Positions 27,804 through 37,305 of a stretch of DNA of 64,000 nt are shown here, one piece after another. The position numbers and the translations under genes are program-made. The notes under the pieces were generated by a model that had not been told where the DNA came from, did not search any database, and worked only from the letters and a program-made list of their open reading frames with translations. Every line of letters starts with the position of its first letter. Positions within the stretch are counted from its first letter, which is position 1. This stretch comes from Chloroflexota bacterium (lineage in GTDB: Bacteria > Chloroflexota > Anaerolineae > Aggregatilineales > Phototrophicaceae): NCBI GenBank assembly GCA_026707225.1, contig JAPOXG010000031.1, positions 1 through 64,000 of the forward strand, in the 5' to 3' direction.

Positions 27804-28826
27804 ATGAACATCCTAATCTCCGGCGTCTCCGGACGCGTCGGCGCAAACCTCGCGCATCAACTTATCGGGCAAGGCCATCATGTACGCGGGCTGGTCATGC
27901 CGGGCGACCCCAAAGCGGACAAGGCGCTGAGCCTCGGCGTGGAAATCGTAGAAGCCGATATTGCCGATTCTGACCGTGTGCGGGCGGCGGCCGACGGCGT
28001 TGACATCGTCATTCATCAAGCCGCCCAGATTCTCGAGGGCATCTACCAGTCCGAGCGCATGCTTGAGATTAACACGCAGTCCACGATCAGCTTGCTGGAA
28101 GGCGCATTGGCATCAGCTACGCCGGTCAAGCGTTTCATTCTTGCCAGCACTGACCAAACCTACCAACCGTTCGTCACTCACCAGGTCACCTTTTATGAAG
28201 ATTCGCCGCAGCAGCCAGCCGATATCTACGCGCTGACGAAGCTGCTTTCGGAAAATGTCTGCCGAGCCTATATGGCTGAATATGGATTGCCGGTGACGAT
28301 CCTGCGCTACAGCTCGATCTTGGCCGCCAACGAGGTGCTTGGCGTACTCAACCCGGTATGGCTCAATTACTTCGTCGAGCTGGCCACGGCGAAGAACCGC
28401 ATCCCCTGGTTTGGCGCGCAGCATGTGGACGAAGCGCAGGCGATCATCAAAGATCTCTTGGAGACGCCGGACGCCGTCTGCGCGGTAACCGACCCGAACG
28501 GCAAGTCCTGGGCGCTGGCTTTCACCGATGTACGCGATGTGGTAGCGGGCACCCTGTTAGCCTTGGAGAACAGCAATGCGATCGGCGAAGCCTTCAACAT
28601 GGTTAGTCCCGTTCCCGTCAGTTACACGGCGGCGGCGCGCTTGATCGCCGATAACACTGACAGACCCTATCGCGATGTCACGATGCCTTTCTATTGGGGA
28701 CCGCACGTCTCCAACGAAAAGGCGCGCTCCATGCTCGGATACAAGCCACAATACAGCTTCGACAAGATGGTGGAAACCGCCCTGGCGTATCAGCGCGGCG
28801 AACCCATTGATCAGATCCCGAACTAG
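27804..28826 (+). CDS. NAD(P)-dependent epimerase/dehydratase (extended SDR)
   Basis: Protein of 340 aa from the ATG at 27804 (RBS GGGAG; longer in-frame starts overlap the permease and add unrelated codons). Rossmann motif GVSGRVG at 7-13, followed by LASTDQTYQP and the catalytic Y-x-x-x-K in DIYALTKLLSENV. The family covers nucleotide-sugar epimerases and related reductases. Here, at the end of an importer operon, it probably acts on a catabolic intermediate; the substrate is unknown. Confidence 0.85.
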   Translation: MNILISGVSGRVGANLAHQLIGQGHHVRGLVMPGDPKADKALSLGVEIVEADIADSDRVRAAADGVDIVIHQAAQILEGIYQSERMLEINTQSTISLLEGALASATPVKRFILASTDQTYQPFVTHQVTFYEDSPQQPADIYALTKLLSENVCRAYMAEYGLPVTILRYSSILAANEVLGVLNPVWLNYFVELATAKNRIPWFGAQHVDEAQAIIKDLLETPDAVCAVTDPNGKSWALAFTDVRDVVAGTLLALENSNAIGEAFNMVSPVPVSYTAAARLIADNTDRPYRDVTMPFYWGPHVSNEKARSMLGYKPQYSFDKMVETALAYQRGEPIDQIPN

Positions 28827-28885
28827 CGATGGCGGCGCTTGGTTCTCGGTGTCGGCGTCATTGTCTCCCGCGCTAGCTCCGCGCC

Positions 28886-31099
28886 CTAGTGCGTAACATA
28901 CCAGGGACTTGTCCAGGCTTTCGCGCCGTCAGCCTGGAGCACGCGAATCCAGTACGCGTTTTCACCGGCCGGGCTATCGGCGGGTCGGAAGCTGGCGCTG
29001 AAATGTCGCTCTTTCAGTCCAATGGGGCGGCGCTCGATCGTTAGTTCCAGGTCAAGGCCGCCTGCCGCTAGCCGCTTGCTGCCCTCCCCCAACGCGGACC
29101 AGCTGATTTCCGTTGAGACGAAGGGTGTGTCGACCGCCAAATTGGTATCGGCCTGTGCCTCCAAGGTCACCAGAATACCATCGCTGTCGCCGGTTGTGAT
29201 GGAGCGCCAATTCACGCTGTTGGGAGTCCAAGCCTGCACACCCTCGGCTGGTGAATCGAAGGCATAACCCTCGACAGCCAGGATCCTGCCTCCCGCAACG
29301 GCCAGCGTGCCGTCCCAGCGAGCCATTCTCGCCCGCCCGCGGACCCGCGCTCCCTTCCAGCTTAATCTGAGCTGATCTGGACGCCGCTTTTGGATGGCAG
29401 GCCAGCTCTGAAGCAATTCGTTCCCCCGCCAGAGTTCAACCTGTTCCAGCTCCGCCGTCCCTACAATCTCCAGGTCGAATACAGGGGGACGATCCAGGCG
29501 GAATTGGCTGCCGATCGGACGGCTCTCACAGCATGCCCGCACGATGATGCGTTGACCACTGGTGGCGTAGCAGCGACGCGCTTTTAGAGCCTCGCCGATA
29601 GCGCTGCGCGTGAGTTCGCTCGCCAGAATACAAGTGAGCCCGCCATAAACGCCAAAAGTGCTCGCGCCGGGATAACTGCTGCCGGGTCTGCCCTTGTGAC
29701 CATCACTCCCGGCGACCACCCCGACATGATATCCACGCTCGATCGACTCGCGCAGCATCCACTCGAACTCGCCCCAGGAAGAGTATACTTCGACCAGCGG
29801 CTCCAGCGCCGCGCTGTGATAGGCCAGGTCGCTGGGGCGGCCGCCGACGTGGGGGATGATAAACAGGTCCTTACGTCCCGCCAGCGCCTCGTGCAGGTCA
29901 GAAACGGGATAGCGGTCCGTCGCCAGATCGGAGAGGTCGCTTATCTGGGCATGACTGGAGCGCAAGAGCTCACCCTGGCCCCCTAGAAAATAGACATTCC
30001 TGTCGCCTCCGCCAGCGGTAGTGCCGGACCATTCATAGCCGACGAAAGCCACAAAGCGCCCGGGCTGGTTCGCGTCGTTAGTGGCCGCCTTAATCTCTTT
30101 CCAGACCTGTGCGGTAATCTGAAAATCGTTCGCCTGATGGCCCGAAACGTCCAAAGCGCCGTAATCGCGGGCGAAGGCGAAGTAGTCGCGTACGCTGTTG
30201 GTGCCAACCGTCTCGCCGCTCTGGCCGTGCAGATCCGCCCAGAAGGGACGTTGAGAGCCGGGCGTCGATAGCGCCCTCAGGGGATTGCTCTTCCCGGCAA
30301 GTGTGCCATCCAGCGAGCGGGCCCGTATCGTGAAGATGCCAGGGCGATTGACTGTGCAGTTGCCAATACGGCGGACTCCGCGGTCGGCGGGCTGGAATGT
30401 GTAGCGGTCCGGCAAGTTGGAGATCGAGCCGCTTTTCTCCTGCAAAACGATCGTGCCGGCATAGCTTGAGGCGGGATTGCCCCAGCCGTCCTCTGCTTTC
30501 ACCACGAGATTGAACGCTCGCCCTATCTGAGCCTCGCTGGGAACGATGGCAACCAGCCGCTCCGCCTCGCCAGCAACGATCTCAGCCCAGGGTCCGCTGG
30601 GGAGAGTTACATATTGACCGCTTCCCTGCGCGTCAATCAAGGTTCTGAAACAGAAAGCCTTCTCCACAAAGGTCTGCGCGCGCGTCCCTATAGAACCGCC
30701 GCTCCTGTCGCCATAGGTGATGGTTATCGTTTCGCCCGGGAGCAGCGCGCCATCGAAGATGTCTATCGCGAGGCAGGATCGCCAGGGACGGATGTACCCT
30801 TTCGGATCCCAGCGTGGGGCGACCCGGCAGGAGCGGCTGTCCGTCCTTGCGCTCACATAATTCGGCGCTGAGGAATCGGATGTCTGTGGTTTTCCCCAAT
30901 CCGAAGCAAAGCGCCAGGCGACCAGCAGCGTTCCATTCTCGTCGATCCCGTAGCTGCCCGCTGTGTAGCGGAGTTGCCAAGTACCCCAACTCCCGGCAAT
31001 AATCGGTCCAGCAGGCGAGAGCGTCGCCCTCCCATAGAGACCTTCGATCTGCTCCTCGCCCAAATCAACCAGGGGGTTGAGTTCAATGCGGCTTGTCAT
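28886..31099 (-). CDS. DUF3604-type protein with PHP-like metal site
   Basis: Protein of 737 aa. The middle part has FWADLHGQSGET, then YFAFARDYGALDVSGHQ and IIPHVGG, SDGHKGRPG, which together give the PHP/TIM-barrel-like metal site of DUF3604 proteins. The N-terminal ~260 residues look like beta-sandwich domains and the C-terminal ~200 like another. No signal peptide is seen. The start overlaps the M81 gene upstream by 17 bp, so it belongs to that operon. DUF3604 proteins are poorly characterised; phosphoesterase or hydrolase activity would be a guess. Confidence 0.75.
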   Translation of the reverse strand: MTSRIELNPLVDLGEEQIEGLYGRATLSPAGPIIAGSWGTWQLRYTAGSYGIDENGTLLVAWRFASDWGKPQTSDSSAPNYVSARTDSRSCRVAPRWDPKGYIRPWRSCLAIDIFDGALLPGETITITYGDRSGGSIGTRAQTFVEKAFCFRTLIDAQGSGQYVTLPSGPWAEIVAGEAERLVAIVPSEAQIGRAFNLVVKAEDGWGNPASSYAGTIVLQEKSGSISNLPDRYTFQPADRGVRRIGNCTVNRPGIFTIRARSLDGTLAGKSNPLRALSTPGSQRPFWADLHGQSGETVGTNSVRDYFAFARDYGALDVSGHQANDFQITAQVWKEIKAATNDANQPGRFVAFVGYEWSGTTAGGGDRNVYFLGGQGELLRSSHAQISDLSDLATDRYPVSDLHEALAGRKDLFIIPHVGGRPSDLAYHSAALEPLVEVYSSWGEFEWMLRESIERGYHVGVVAGSDGHKGRPGSSYPGASTFGVYGGLTCILASELTRSAIGEALKARRCYATSGQRIIVRACCESRPIGSQFRLDRPPVFDLEIVGTAELEQVELWRGNELLQSWPAIQKRRPDQLRLSWKGARVRGRARMARWDGTLAVAGGRILAVEGYAFDSPAEGVQAWTPNSVNWRSITTGDSDGILVTLEAQADTNLAVDTPFVSTEISWSALGEGSKRLAAGGLDLELTIERRPIGLKERHFSASFRPADSPAGENAYWIRVLQADGAKAWTSPWYVTH

Positions 31100-32591
31100 T
31101 CTTGCGCTCTTTTGTATTGGCGTTCGTAGGCAGCCCCGATAGAGCGGGCGCTCTGTGATAGCGGAAGCGGGCTGGATTCACAGCGGTGAGACCCGGACTG
31201 TCGACCTCGATAATCGCGCCGGCAATCTTTTCGTAGGCGGCGCGATAAGCGATGGCGGCTTTCACGACCAGCACGCGCTGCCGTTCCGGTTGCAGCCCCA
31301 CGCTTAGAAGTTGCTGCAAGCTAAAGGGCGTCTGCCGTCGACTGGTCAGCAGCAGGAAGCTCGCTCGCTCATCGGGAGCGCCGCCAATTTCCAGCAAAGC
31401 CGATAAGCCCTGATCATGGTAGCGCTGCCCATCATGGCGCACCTCGCTTTCCTCATAGCGCCCGTCGTGAAGGCACTTGACCCGCCCGCTGACCTCGACT
31501 GGATCTCCATGCAGGTTGTCCCGCGCTCCGCCAACCTGAAGGCGCAGCGCGGCGCCAACCCCGGCGCGTGCGCAGGCGGCGACGGCTTCCCGGTCGGCGA
31601 GCACGACGACCCAGCCCGTCACGCCCTGCCGCAGCAACTCGTGGAGGATGAAGGTGCTGTCGCCGCTCGAGCCGCCGCCGATGTTATCGCCCATGTCGAC
31701 CAGAATGACCGGATTGCGGTCGCTCGCTCTTGCCTCTCGTACCGCCTCTGCCACATCCGGCAATCTGAAATGCAGCCGCTCCCTTATGGACCACAATTGG
31801 TCGGCGAGACGTCTGGCTTCCTGCCGTGCAAGCGCGGGCGCCCCGTCCGTCACCACCACCGCCGCCGGTCCCAGCTCGGGTACATCGGCGTACTGGTAGC
31901 CGCCCGCCACGCTGGCCGCCACGATAGCAGGCTGCTCCTCCAGCGAGTGTAGGGCCTCCATAACATGGTTCAGCGGCGGCGCGTTGGTGTTCTGATTCAC
32001 AATATTGAGCAGCATGGGTGGTTTCACCAAGGCCTGCGCCGGCCTAATCTCTCCCTTGATCGTCCGGACGATCACGCTGGCGGCTTGCAGCCCCCGTTCG
32101 CGGTGATCGAGGTGTGGGTAACTTTTGTAGATGATGAGCGCGGTGCTCAATTCGACAACTTGTTCGGAGACATTGGCGTGGAAATCGTGGGTGACCACCA
32201 GCGGGAAATCAGCGTCGACTTGCTCCCGAAGGCGTCGGACCACCTCGCCGTCCGCGTCTAAGTGGTCCTCACTTACCATCGCGCCGTGGAGGGCGAGCAG
32301 CAGCCCGTCCAGACGGGGCGCGCGAGCGAGACGCTCAAGTAGTTCCCGTGTCAATCGCTCGAAAGCCTCGCGGGTCACCATTCCGCCCGGGGTTGCCTGC
32401 GCCATTAGGGTGGGGATCAACTCGTAACCGAAGCTCGCCGCGCCAGCGATAAAGCCACCTACCTCATGCGGCGCGGAACGCCACCAGCCCACGAGCTCGT
32501 CGCCTCGCTGCACCCGAAACGCCTCAAGTGAAGTCAGCCTGCGGTTGAAGGTATTCGACTCGTGCATGATGCCACCCACAGCGATGCGCAT
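31083..32591 (-). CDS. M81-family metallopeptidase (MlrC-like), copy 2
   Basis: Protein of 502 aa with the family start RIAVGGIMHESNTF, DGLLLALHGAM, VVTHDFHANVS and LVDMGDNIGGGSSGDS. It is a diverged paralogue of the 21.2-22.7 kb gene: same length and motifs, with many replacements. The 4-bp gap after the D-aminoacylase gene places the two in one transcript. Likely role: hydrolysis of an unusual peptide or lactam after import (family knowledge plus context). Confidence 0.87.
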   Translation of the reverse strand: MRIAVGGIMHESNTFNRRLTSLEAFRVQRGDELVGWWRSAPHEVGGFIAGAASFGYELIPTLMAQATPGGMVTREAFERLTRELLERLARAPRLDGLLLALHGAMVSEDHLDADGEVVRRLREQVDADFPLVVTHDFHANVSEQVVELSTALIIYKSYPHLDHRERGLQAASVIVRTIKGEIRPAQALVKPPMLLNIVNQNTNAPPLNHVMEALHSLEEQPAIVAASVAGGYQYADVPELGPAAVVVTDGAPALARQEARRLADQLWSIRERLHFRLPDVAEAVREARASDRNPVILVDMGDNIGGGSSGDSTFILHELLRQGVTGWVVVLADREAVAACARAGVGAALRLQVGGARDNLHGDPVEVSGRVKCLHDGRYEESEVRHDGQRYHDQGLSALLEIGGAPDERASFLLLTSRRQTPFSLQQLLSVGLQPERQRVLVVKAAIAYRAAYEKIAGAIIEVDSPGLTAVNPARFRYHRAPALSGLPTNANTKERKNDKPH

Positions 32592-32595
32592 CCAT

Positions 32596-34164
32596 CTACC
32601 CTCGCAGTGCCCGGCCGGCTCTTGCCCCAGTGTGGCGGCCGTCGTCCAGTGTTAGGCGCCCGTTGACCAGAACCTGGTCAATGCCCGCCGCGTACTGGCG
32701 TCCATCTTCGAAAGTCGAGCGCTCGCTGACACTCTCCGGATCGAGCACGACGATGTCCGCAAAATAACCGCGCTTCAGTAAGCCCCGGGTCTGGAGCCGC
32801 AGCATTTGGGCCGGCAGCGACGTCAGCTTGCGAATCGCCTCCTCCCAACTGAGCGCTCGCTGCTCGCGCGCGTAGAGCCGCAGGTAACGAGCGAAGGAGC
32901 CGAAAGTCCTGGGATGAGGGCTGCGCCCGATGAGCAGTCCGTCGGTGCAGACCATCGTCGCGGGATAAGTCATGACCGCCTTGATGTCCTCGGCGGTTTC
33001 CGCTTCATTCCCAGCGAAGTTGATGATGGATACCTCGAAGTCCTCCTGGAGGAGCAGATCACAGATGAAATCGACTGGGTCCTTCCTCGAGTCGCGGATC
33101 GCGCGGTCCAAGGTCTGCCCTTCCAGCCGCTTATTCGCCGCGCTTCCGACGGCGGAGATCGCGCAAGCCTGCCAGTCGAAATCCGCCTCCCGGAAATAGG
33201 CTGCAATCTCCCGCCTCGTCGCCGGATGGGACAGCCTCGCGGTCATGGCCTCCGGTCCCCCTTCCGCGCTCCAATCCGGCAGCAGACGGAAGAGCGGTCC
33301 GCTGCCAGCCTGGTAGGGGTAGCAATTCATCGTCACATCAACGCCCTCGCGCCGCGCCCCCTCGATGAGCGCCAGGATCTCCCCCGCCTTGCCCCGATGC
33401 CGCTCCGAGCCAACTTTCAGGTGCGAGATCATCACCGGAATCTGCGCCGCCCGGCCGATCCTTATCGCCTCTCTTAGAGCCTCAAAAATCTGATCGAAAT
33501 AATTCCTCATGTGCGTGACATAGAAACCCTTGTATCTCGCCACCGCACGGCATAGCTGGATCAGCTCATCGGTACCGGCGTAGGAATTGGGCGGATAGGA
33601 AAGACCAGTAGAGAAACCCACGGCCCCATCCTCCATCCCACCCTCAATCAATGCCTGCATCGCCGCCATCTCGCGCTTGGAGGGCGATCGCTGCTGCCAG
33701 CCCATGGCGCCCAGTCGCAGGACACAGTGCGGAATCAGGTAGGCGACGTTCACGGCTACCCTGCCATCAAAACGGGAGAGATAGTCGCCCACCGAACGCC
33801 AGTTCCAGGGGATCTCCGGGTTGCCATATAGGCCCGAAAGATAGCGACGAAGTTGCTGGAGGATTGGGGGCGAGACCGGCGCGTACGAGAGACCGTCGTT
33901 GCCGAGCAACTCTGTTGTGATGCCCTGACGGATCTTTCCCTCGTGCTCGGGTTCGGCGAGCAGCATGATATCCGAGAGGGCGTGCATATCCATAAAGCCG
34001 GGGCAGACAATCTTTCCCCGGGCGTCAATGATGCGCGCCACGCTCGCCGCCGACAGATCGTCGATAGCCTCGATCCGGTCACCGCGTATGCCAACATCCC
34101 CGTAATACCAGGGGGTGCCGCTGCCATCAATTATACGGCCCTTGCGAATGATGATGTCAAACAT
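32596..34164 (-). CDS. D-aminoacylase/N-acyl-D-amino-acid deacylase-family amidohydrolase
   Basis: Protein of 522 aa: N-terminal beta-sandwich (IIRKGRIIDGSGTP), then CPGFMDMHALSD, GITTELLGNDGLSYAP, a central YVTHMRNY, VMISHLKVG and a C-terminal DIVVLDPE-VNG return to the sandwich domain. Two usual metal-site residues differ: the first-strand HxH reads H-A-L, and the Cys of the GNCG segment is Asp (GNDG). The start overlaps the stop of the PLP gene by 1 bp. It probably removes acyl groups from D-amino acids or cleaves a related amide. Confidence 0.84.
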   Translation of the reverse strand: MFDIIIRKGRIIDGSGTPWYYGDVGIRGDRIEAIDDLSAASVARIIDARGKIVCPGFMDMHALSDIMLLAEPEHEGKIRQGITTELLGNDGLSYAPVSPPILQQLRRYLSGLYGNPEIPWNWRSVGDYLSRFDGRVAVNVAYLIPHCVLRLGAMGWQQRSPSKREMAAMQALIEGGMEDGAVGFSTGLSYPPNSYAGTDELIQLCRAVARYKGFYVTHMRNYFDQIFEALREAIRIGRAAQIPVMISHLKVGSERHRGKAGEILALIEGARREGVDVTMNCYPYQAGSGPLFRLLPDWSAEGGPEAMTARLSHPATRREIAAYFREADFDWQACAISAVGSAANKRLEGQTLDRAIRDSRKDPVDFICDLLLQEDFEVSIINFAGNEAETAEDIKAVMTYPATMVCTDGLLIGRSPHPRTFGSFARYLRLYAREQRALSWEEAIRKLTSLPAQMLRLQTRGLLKRGYFADIVVLDPESVSERSTFEDGRQYAAGIDQVLVNGRLTLDDGRHTGARAGRALRG

Positions 34165-35372
34165 CAGGCTTTGCGATCCTGCTTGCCTGGCTCCACGGAC
34201 TGGAGCGCACCGCCGCGACCGGCGAAAATCGCGCGCAGACGTTCAGCAATTATTGCTTCCTGTCCGTCGAGAAGAGTCGTCGGATCGATGAGGAGCCCCT
34301 TCCCGGCGTATTCCTCCAACACGCGGATGATGGGCGACCCCTTCGCCAGGGCATCCACCACCGCTTGCTTGGGCAGACCCGCACTTTCTTCGTCCCAGGT
34401 CAGCCAGGCGCGCGGAACCGGGCGGCCGGTGTAGTCGGGGAAGACTCGGCTTACGCGCAGGCGCTCGATATCCGCCAATTCGTCGACAATTAGAGATATA
34501 TTCTGTTCCCATTTCGCAATGCGGGCTTCATGATCGAGACTCACATACCGTTTCAGCGCCGCGACCAATCCCACGATCTCTTCTTTTCCCACCTTCATGG
34601 GTCGGCCGATGCCGTGGTTCGGGGCGCCATTCAGCGCGCAGGCTGCTATCAGATCCCCCCGGCCACATATAAAGCCTGAGGGTTGCGGTCCCTGCAAGTC
34701 CTTGCCGCCGCTGAAGATGACCAAGTCCGCCCCCATATCAATGAACTTTCGCAGGTTCTCGACCGGAGGGAGTTCGTTAGCCGCGTCAACAATGACCGGT
34801 ACGCCCTTCGACCGGGCGATGCGCAGGACCTCCGGCAAGGGCAGCGCCGTCTGGGTCACCAGAAACTGAGCCACAACGTAGACGATAGCCGCAGTCTTCT
34901 CGTCGAGCGCGCTTTCCAACTGCCAGGGCAAGGTGCGGTGGGCGCCGTATCCCACCTCTTTCACCTTCGCCCCCGCAAGCAGAAACATCCGGTTGTAGTG
35001 GTTGCTGTGCGCCTTATGGATGACAACCTCATTCTTCAAGCCGTCGGTATCCGGCAGTTGCTGGATCGCCGCTAGATTGCTGCCGGTCATGCACGCGGCC
35101 ACGGCCAACACCAAACCGGCCGCGGCGCCCGACGTCACGTAGCCCGCTTCCGCCCCGGTCAGATCCGCAATGACTTGCCCCGCCCGCTCGTGCAAGGCGG
35201 GTATGCTGACGAAGGAGCGCGCCGCGTCCCGCATCGCCTCCAAGACCTCCCCGGGCATGAGCGATCCGCCCAGTTCGGTGAAGTTGCCGGTCGCCACGAT
35301 GACATCCTGCAATCCAAGTTCCTGATAAATGCCCATCTCGCCTTGAAGCTTTCGACTCATACTGGTCCTCAC
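34164..35372 (-). CDS. SelA/DgaE-like PLP-dependent protein
   Basis: Fold-type I PLP protein of 402 aa with DVIVATGNFTELGGS, LTGAEAGYVTSGAAAG, D196 (VIVDAANELPP) for the pyridine nitrogen and the Schiff-base lysine K224 in FSGGKDLQGPQ. This pattern is shared by selenocysteine synthase SelA and by D-glucosaminate-6-phosphate ammonia-lyase-type proteins. No selenocysteine system is visible here, so an amino-acid lyase, racemase or aminotransferase function inside the importer operon is more likely. Start overlaps the permease stop by 4 bp. Confidence 0.8.
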   Translation of the reverse strand: MRTSMSRKLQGEMGIYQELGLQDVIVATGNFTELGGSLMPGEVLEAMRDAARSFVSIPALHERAGQVIADLTGAEAGYVTSGAAAGLVLAVAACMTGSNLAAIQQLPDTDGLKNEVVIHKAHSNHYNRMFLLAGAKVKEVGYGAHRTLPWQLESALDEKTAAIVYVVAQFLVTQTALPLPEVLRIARSKGVPVIVDAANELPPVENLRKFIDMGADLVIFSGGKDLQGPQPSGFICGRGDLIAACALNGAPNHGIGRPMKVGKEEIVGLVAALKRYVSLDHEARIAKWEQNISLIVDELADIERLRVSRVFPDYTGRPVPRAWLTWDEESAGLPKQAVVDALAKGSPIIRVLEEYAGKGLLIDPTTLLDGQEAIIAERLRAIFAGRGGALQSVEPGKQDRKA

Positions 35373-36292
35373 TCGATATTCTGGCGGGTAGGATCGAGAA
35401 GATCACGGATCGCGTTGGCCAGGAAGATCAGGCCGAGCACCAACAGGAAGAGCGCCAAGCCCGGAAAGAACCCGTACCAAGGGGCGCGCCAGAGAAACTC
35501 CCGGCTATCCTCCAGCATGTTGCCCCAGGACGGACGCGGGGGCTGTGCGCCGAGACCCAGGAAACTGAGTGACGCCTCCAGCAGGATGGCCCGTGGAATG
35601 GCGGTCGCGATCTGCGCAAGCAGTGGTGGAATCGTATTCGGCAAGATGCTCTTGATGACGATCCGCCGGTCGCTCGCGCCAATCGCCCGCGCCGCCTCGA
35701 CATATTCCTTCTGCTTCTCGGCGATGACAGCCGCGCGCGCAATGCGGGAGAAATGGGGCATATTCATGATCGCTATTGCGAGCGCGGAGACGAACTGCCC
35801 CGGACCCAGGACTGCGACCACAGCGATTCCCAGAAATATATTGGGGAAGGCGAGCAATACATCCCAGAGTCGCATGATAGCCGTATCCACCAGGCCTAGG
35901 AGGTAGCCAGCGAGAAGCCCGCTGCCCACCCCAATCAGCGCGGCAACCCCGATACTGCCATAACCCACAAGCAAAGAGATCCGCCCGCCGTAGAGAACTC
36001 GGCTGAAGATGTCCCGCCCAAACTGGTCGGTACCGAAAATATAGCGGGCGGACGGCGGCTCAAACTCGTCTCCCCGGTTCATCTCCAGGGGCAAAAATCC
36101 GACCACCAGCGGAGCGAAGAGCGAGAGGATGACCAATACGAGCACCAGGAACAAGCCAAACCTGCCCGACCTGCTGCGCAACAATCGCTGCAAAAAGGCG
36201 CGCGAAGGATGACTGGCCTGGTCATTGCCCAATGGGAGACCGGCAGCCTCGCTAGGGGAATGAGCGACTTCGACCTCATCGGCTGCGGTCAT
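35369..36292 (-). CDS. Dpp/Opp-family ABC transporter permease (DppC-type)
   Basis: Permease of 307 aa with FGTDQFGRDIFSR, an EAA loop (EYVEAARAIGASD, then SILPNTIPPL) and the C-terminal FLANAIRDLLDP motif. It lies 6 bp after the DppB-type gene in the minus-strand operon that begins with the solute-binding protein at 38.9 kb. No ATPase genes follow. Confidence 0.92.
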   Translation of the reverse strand: MTAADEVEVAHSPSEAAGLPLGNDQASHPSRAFLQRLLRSRSGRFGLFLVLVLVILSLFAPLVVGFLPLEMNRGDEFEPPSARYIFGTDQFGRDIFSRVLYGGRISLLVGYGSIGVAALIGVGSGLLAGYLLGLVDTAIMRLWDVLLAFPNIFLGIAVVAVLGPGQFVSALAIAIMNMPHFSRIARAAVIAEKQKEYVEAARAIGASDRRIVIKSILPNTIPPLLAQIATAIPRAILLEASLSFLGLGAQPPRPSWGNMLEDSREFLWRAPWYGFFPGLALFLLVLGLIFLANAIRDLLDPTRQNIE

Positions 36293-36298
36293 GCCGCG

Positions 36299-37249
36299 CT
36301 AATTCCTCTCGAGCTGGACTCGTGGATCGAGATAGACATAGAGAAAATCCGTTATGAGATTCACAAGCACAAAGATGAGCACGACGAAAAGCAAGGTCGC
36401 TTGAACAACGGGATAATCACGATTGTTGATGCCCTCTAGAAGCAGCCGGCCCAGCCCGGGCCAGGCGAAGACGACCTCGATCACCACGGCTCCACCGAGC
36501 AGACGCCCTACCATAAGCGCCGCGACCGTCACCACCGGTATCAGCGCATTCCTGAGGGCGTGCCGCCTGATGACGACTCGCTCGGCTAAACCCTTCGAAC
36601 GCGCCGTGCGAATGTAGTCCTGCTGTAAAGTCTCCAATACCGAGAACTTGATGAAACGGGAGAGCACACCCGAATTCGCAATACCCAGGGTGAGCGCGGG
36701 CATCAGCAACAGTCGCACGCTGCGAACGGGATCATCCAGAATACTAACGTAGCCGGACGGAGGCAACCAACGAAGACGGACGGAGAAGAGCAGAATGAAA
36801 AGGATCCCCAGCCAAAAGACGGGAATGCCGAACGCAACCGCGCTATAGCCCGACCAGAAGTGATCCACTTTCGAGTTCGGTCGCAATGCGCCCGGCACCC
36901 CTGCCAGCAAGGAGAGCAGGATCGTCAATAGAAAGCCGGCGACTGTCAAATGAAGAGTCGCCGGCAGCCGCGCCTGGATCAGCTTGGCTACGGGTTGGCC
37001 GCTCAGCGCCGACTCTCCTAGATTCCCCCGCAGGATTTCTGCCAGCCAGATGAAGTATTGAACCTGCAGGGGTTTGTCGAGGCCCATTTTCTTCCGTACG
37101 GCCGCGAGCTCTTCGGGGGTCGCGTCGCGTCCGGCCACGAAATACGATGGGTCGCCTGGAGCCAGGTGTAACAGCAAAAAGACCGCGATGGAAGCCAGGA
37201 AGAGAACGGGCAGAAGTTCGATAACCCTTCTCAGCAAATAGACCGTCAC
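36299..37249 (-). CDS. Dpp/Opp-family ABC transporter permease (DppB-type)
   Basis: Permease of 316 aa; first helix at about 10-30, APGDPSYFVAG, GRDATPEELAAVR, EAA loop (DYIRTARSKGLAE, then HALRNALIPVV). Preceded by the solute-binding protein gene with a 56-bp gap. All expected membrane segments are present. Confidence 0.92.
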   Translation of the reverse strand: MTVYLLRRVIELLPVLFLASIAVFLLLHLAPGDPSYFVAGRDATPEELAAVRKKMGLDKPLQVQYFIWLAEILRGNLGESALSGQPVAKLIQARLPATLHLTVAGFLLTILLSLLAGVPGALRPNSKVDHFWSGYSAVAFGIPVFWLGILFILLFSVRLRWLPPSGYVSILDDPVRSVRLLLMPALTLGIANSGVLSRFIKFSVLETLQQDYIRTARSKGLAERVVIRRHALRNALIPVVTVAALMVGRLLGGAVVIEVVFAWPGLGRLLLEGINNRDYPVVQATLLFVVLIFVLVNLITDFLYVYLDPRVQLERN

Positions 37250-37305
37250 CGGTGACGCGCTTTCAACTGCCCGTCGAAGCGCCGGCAGTCCACCTGCCGG
37301 GACCC

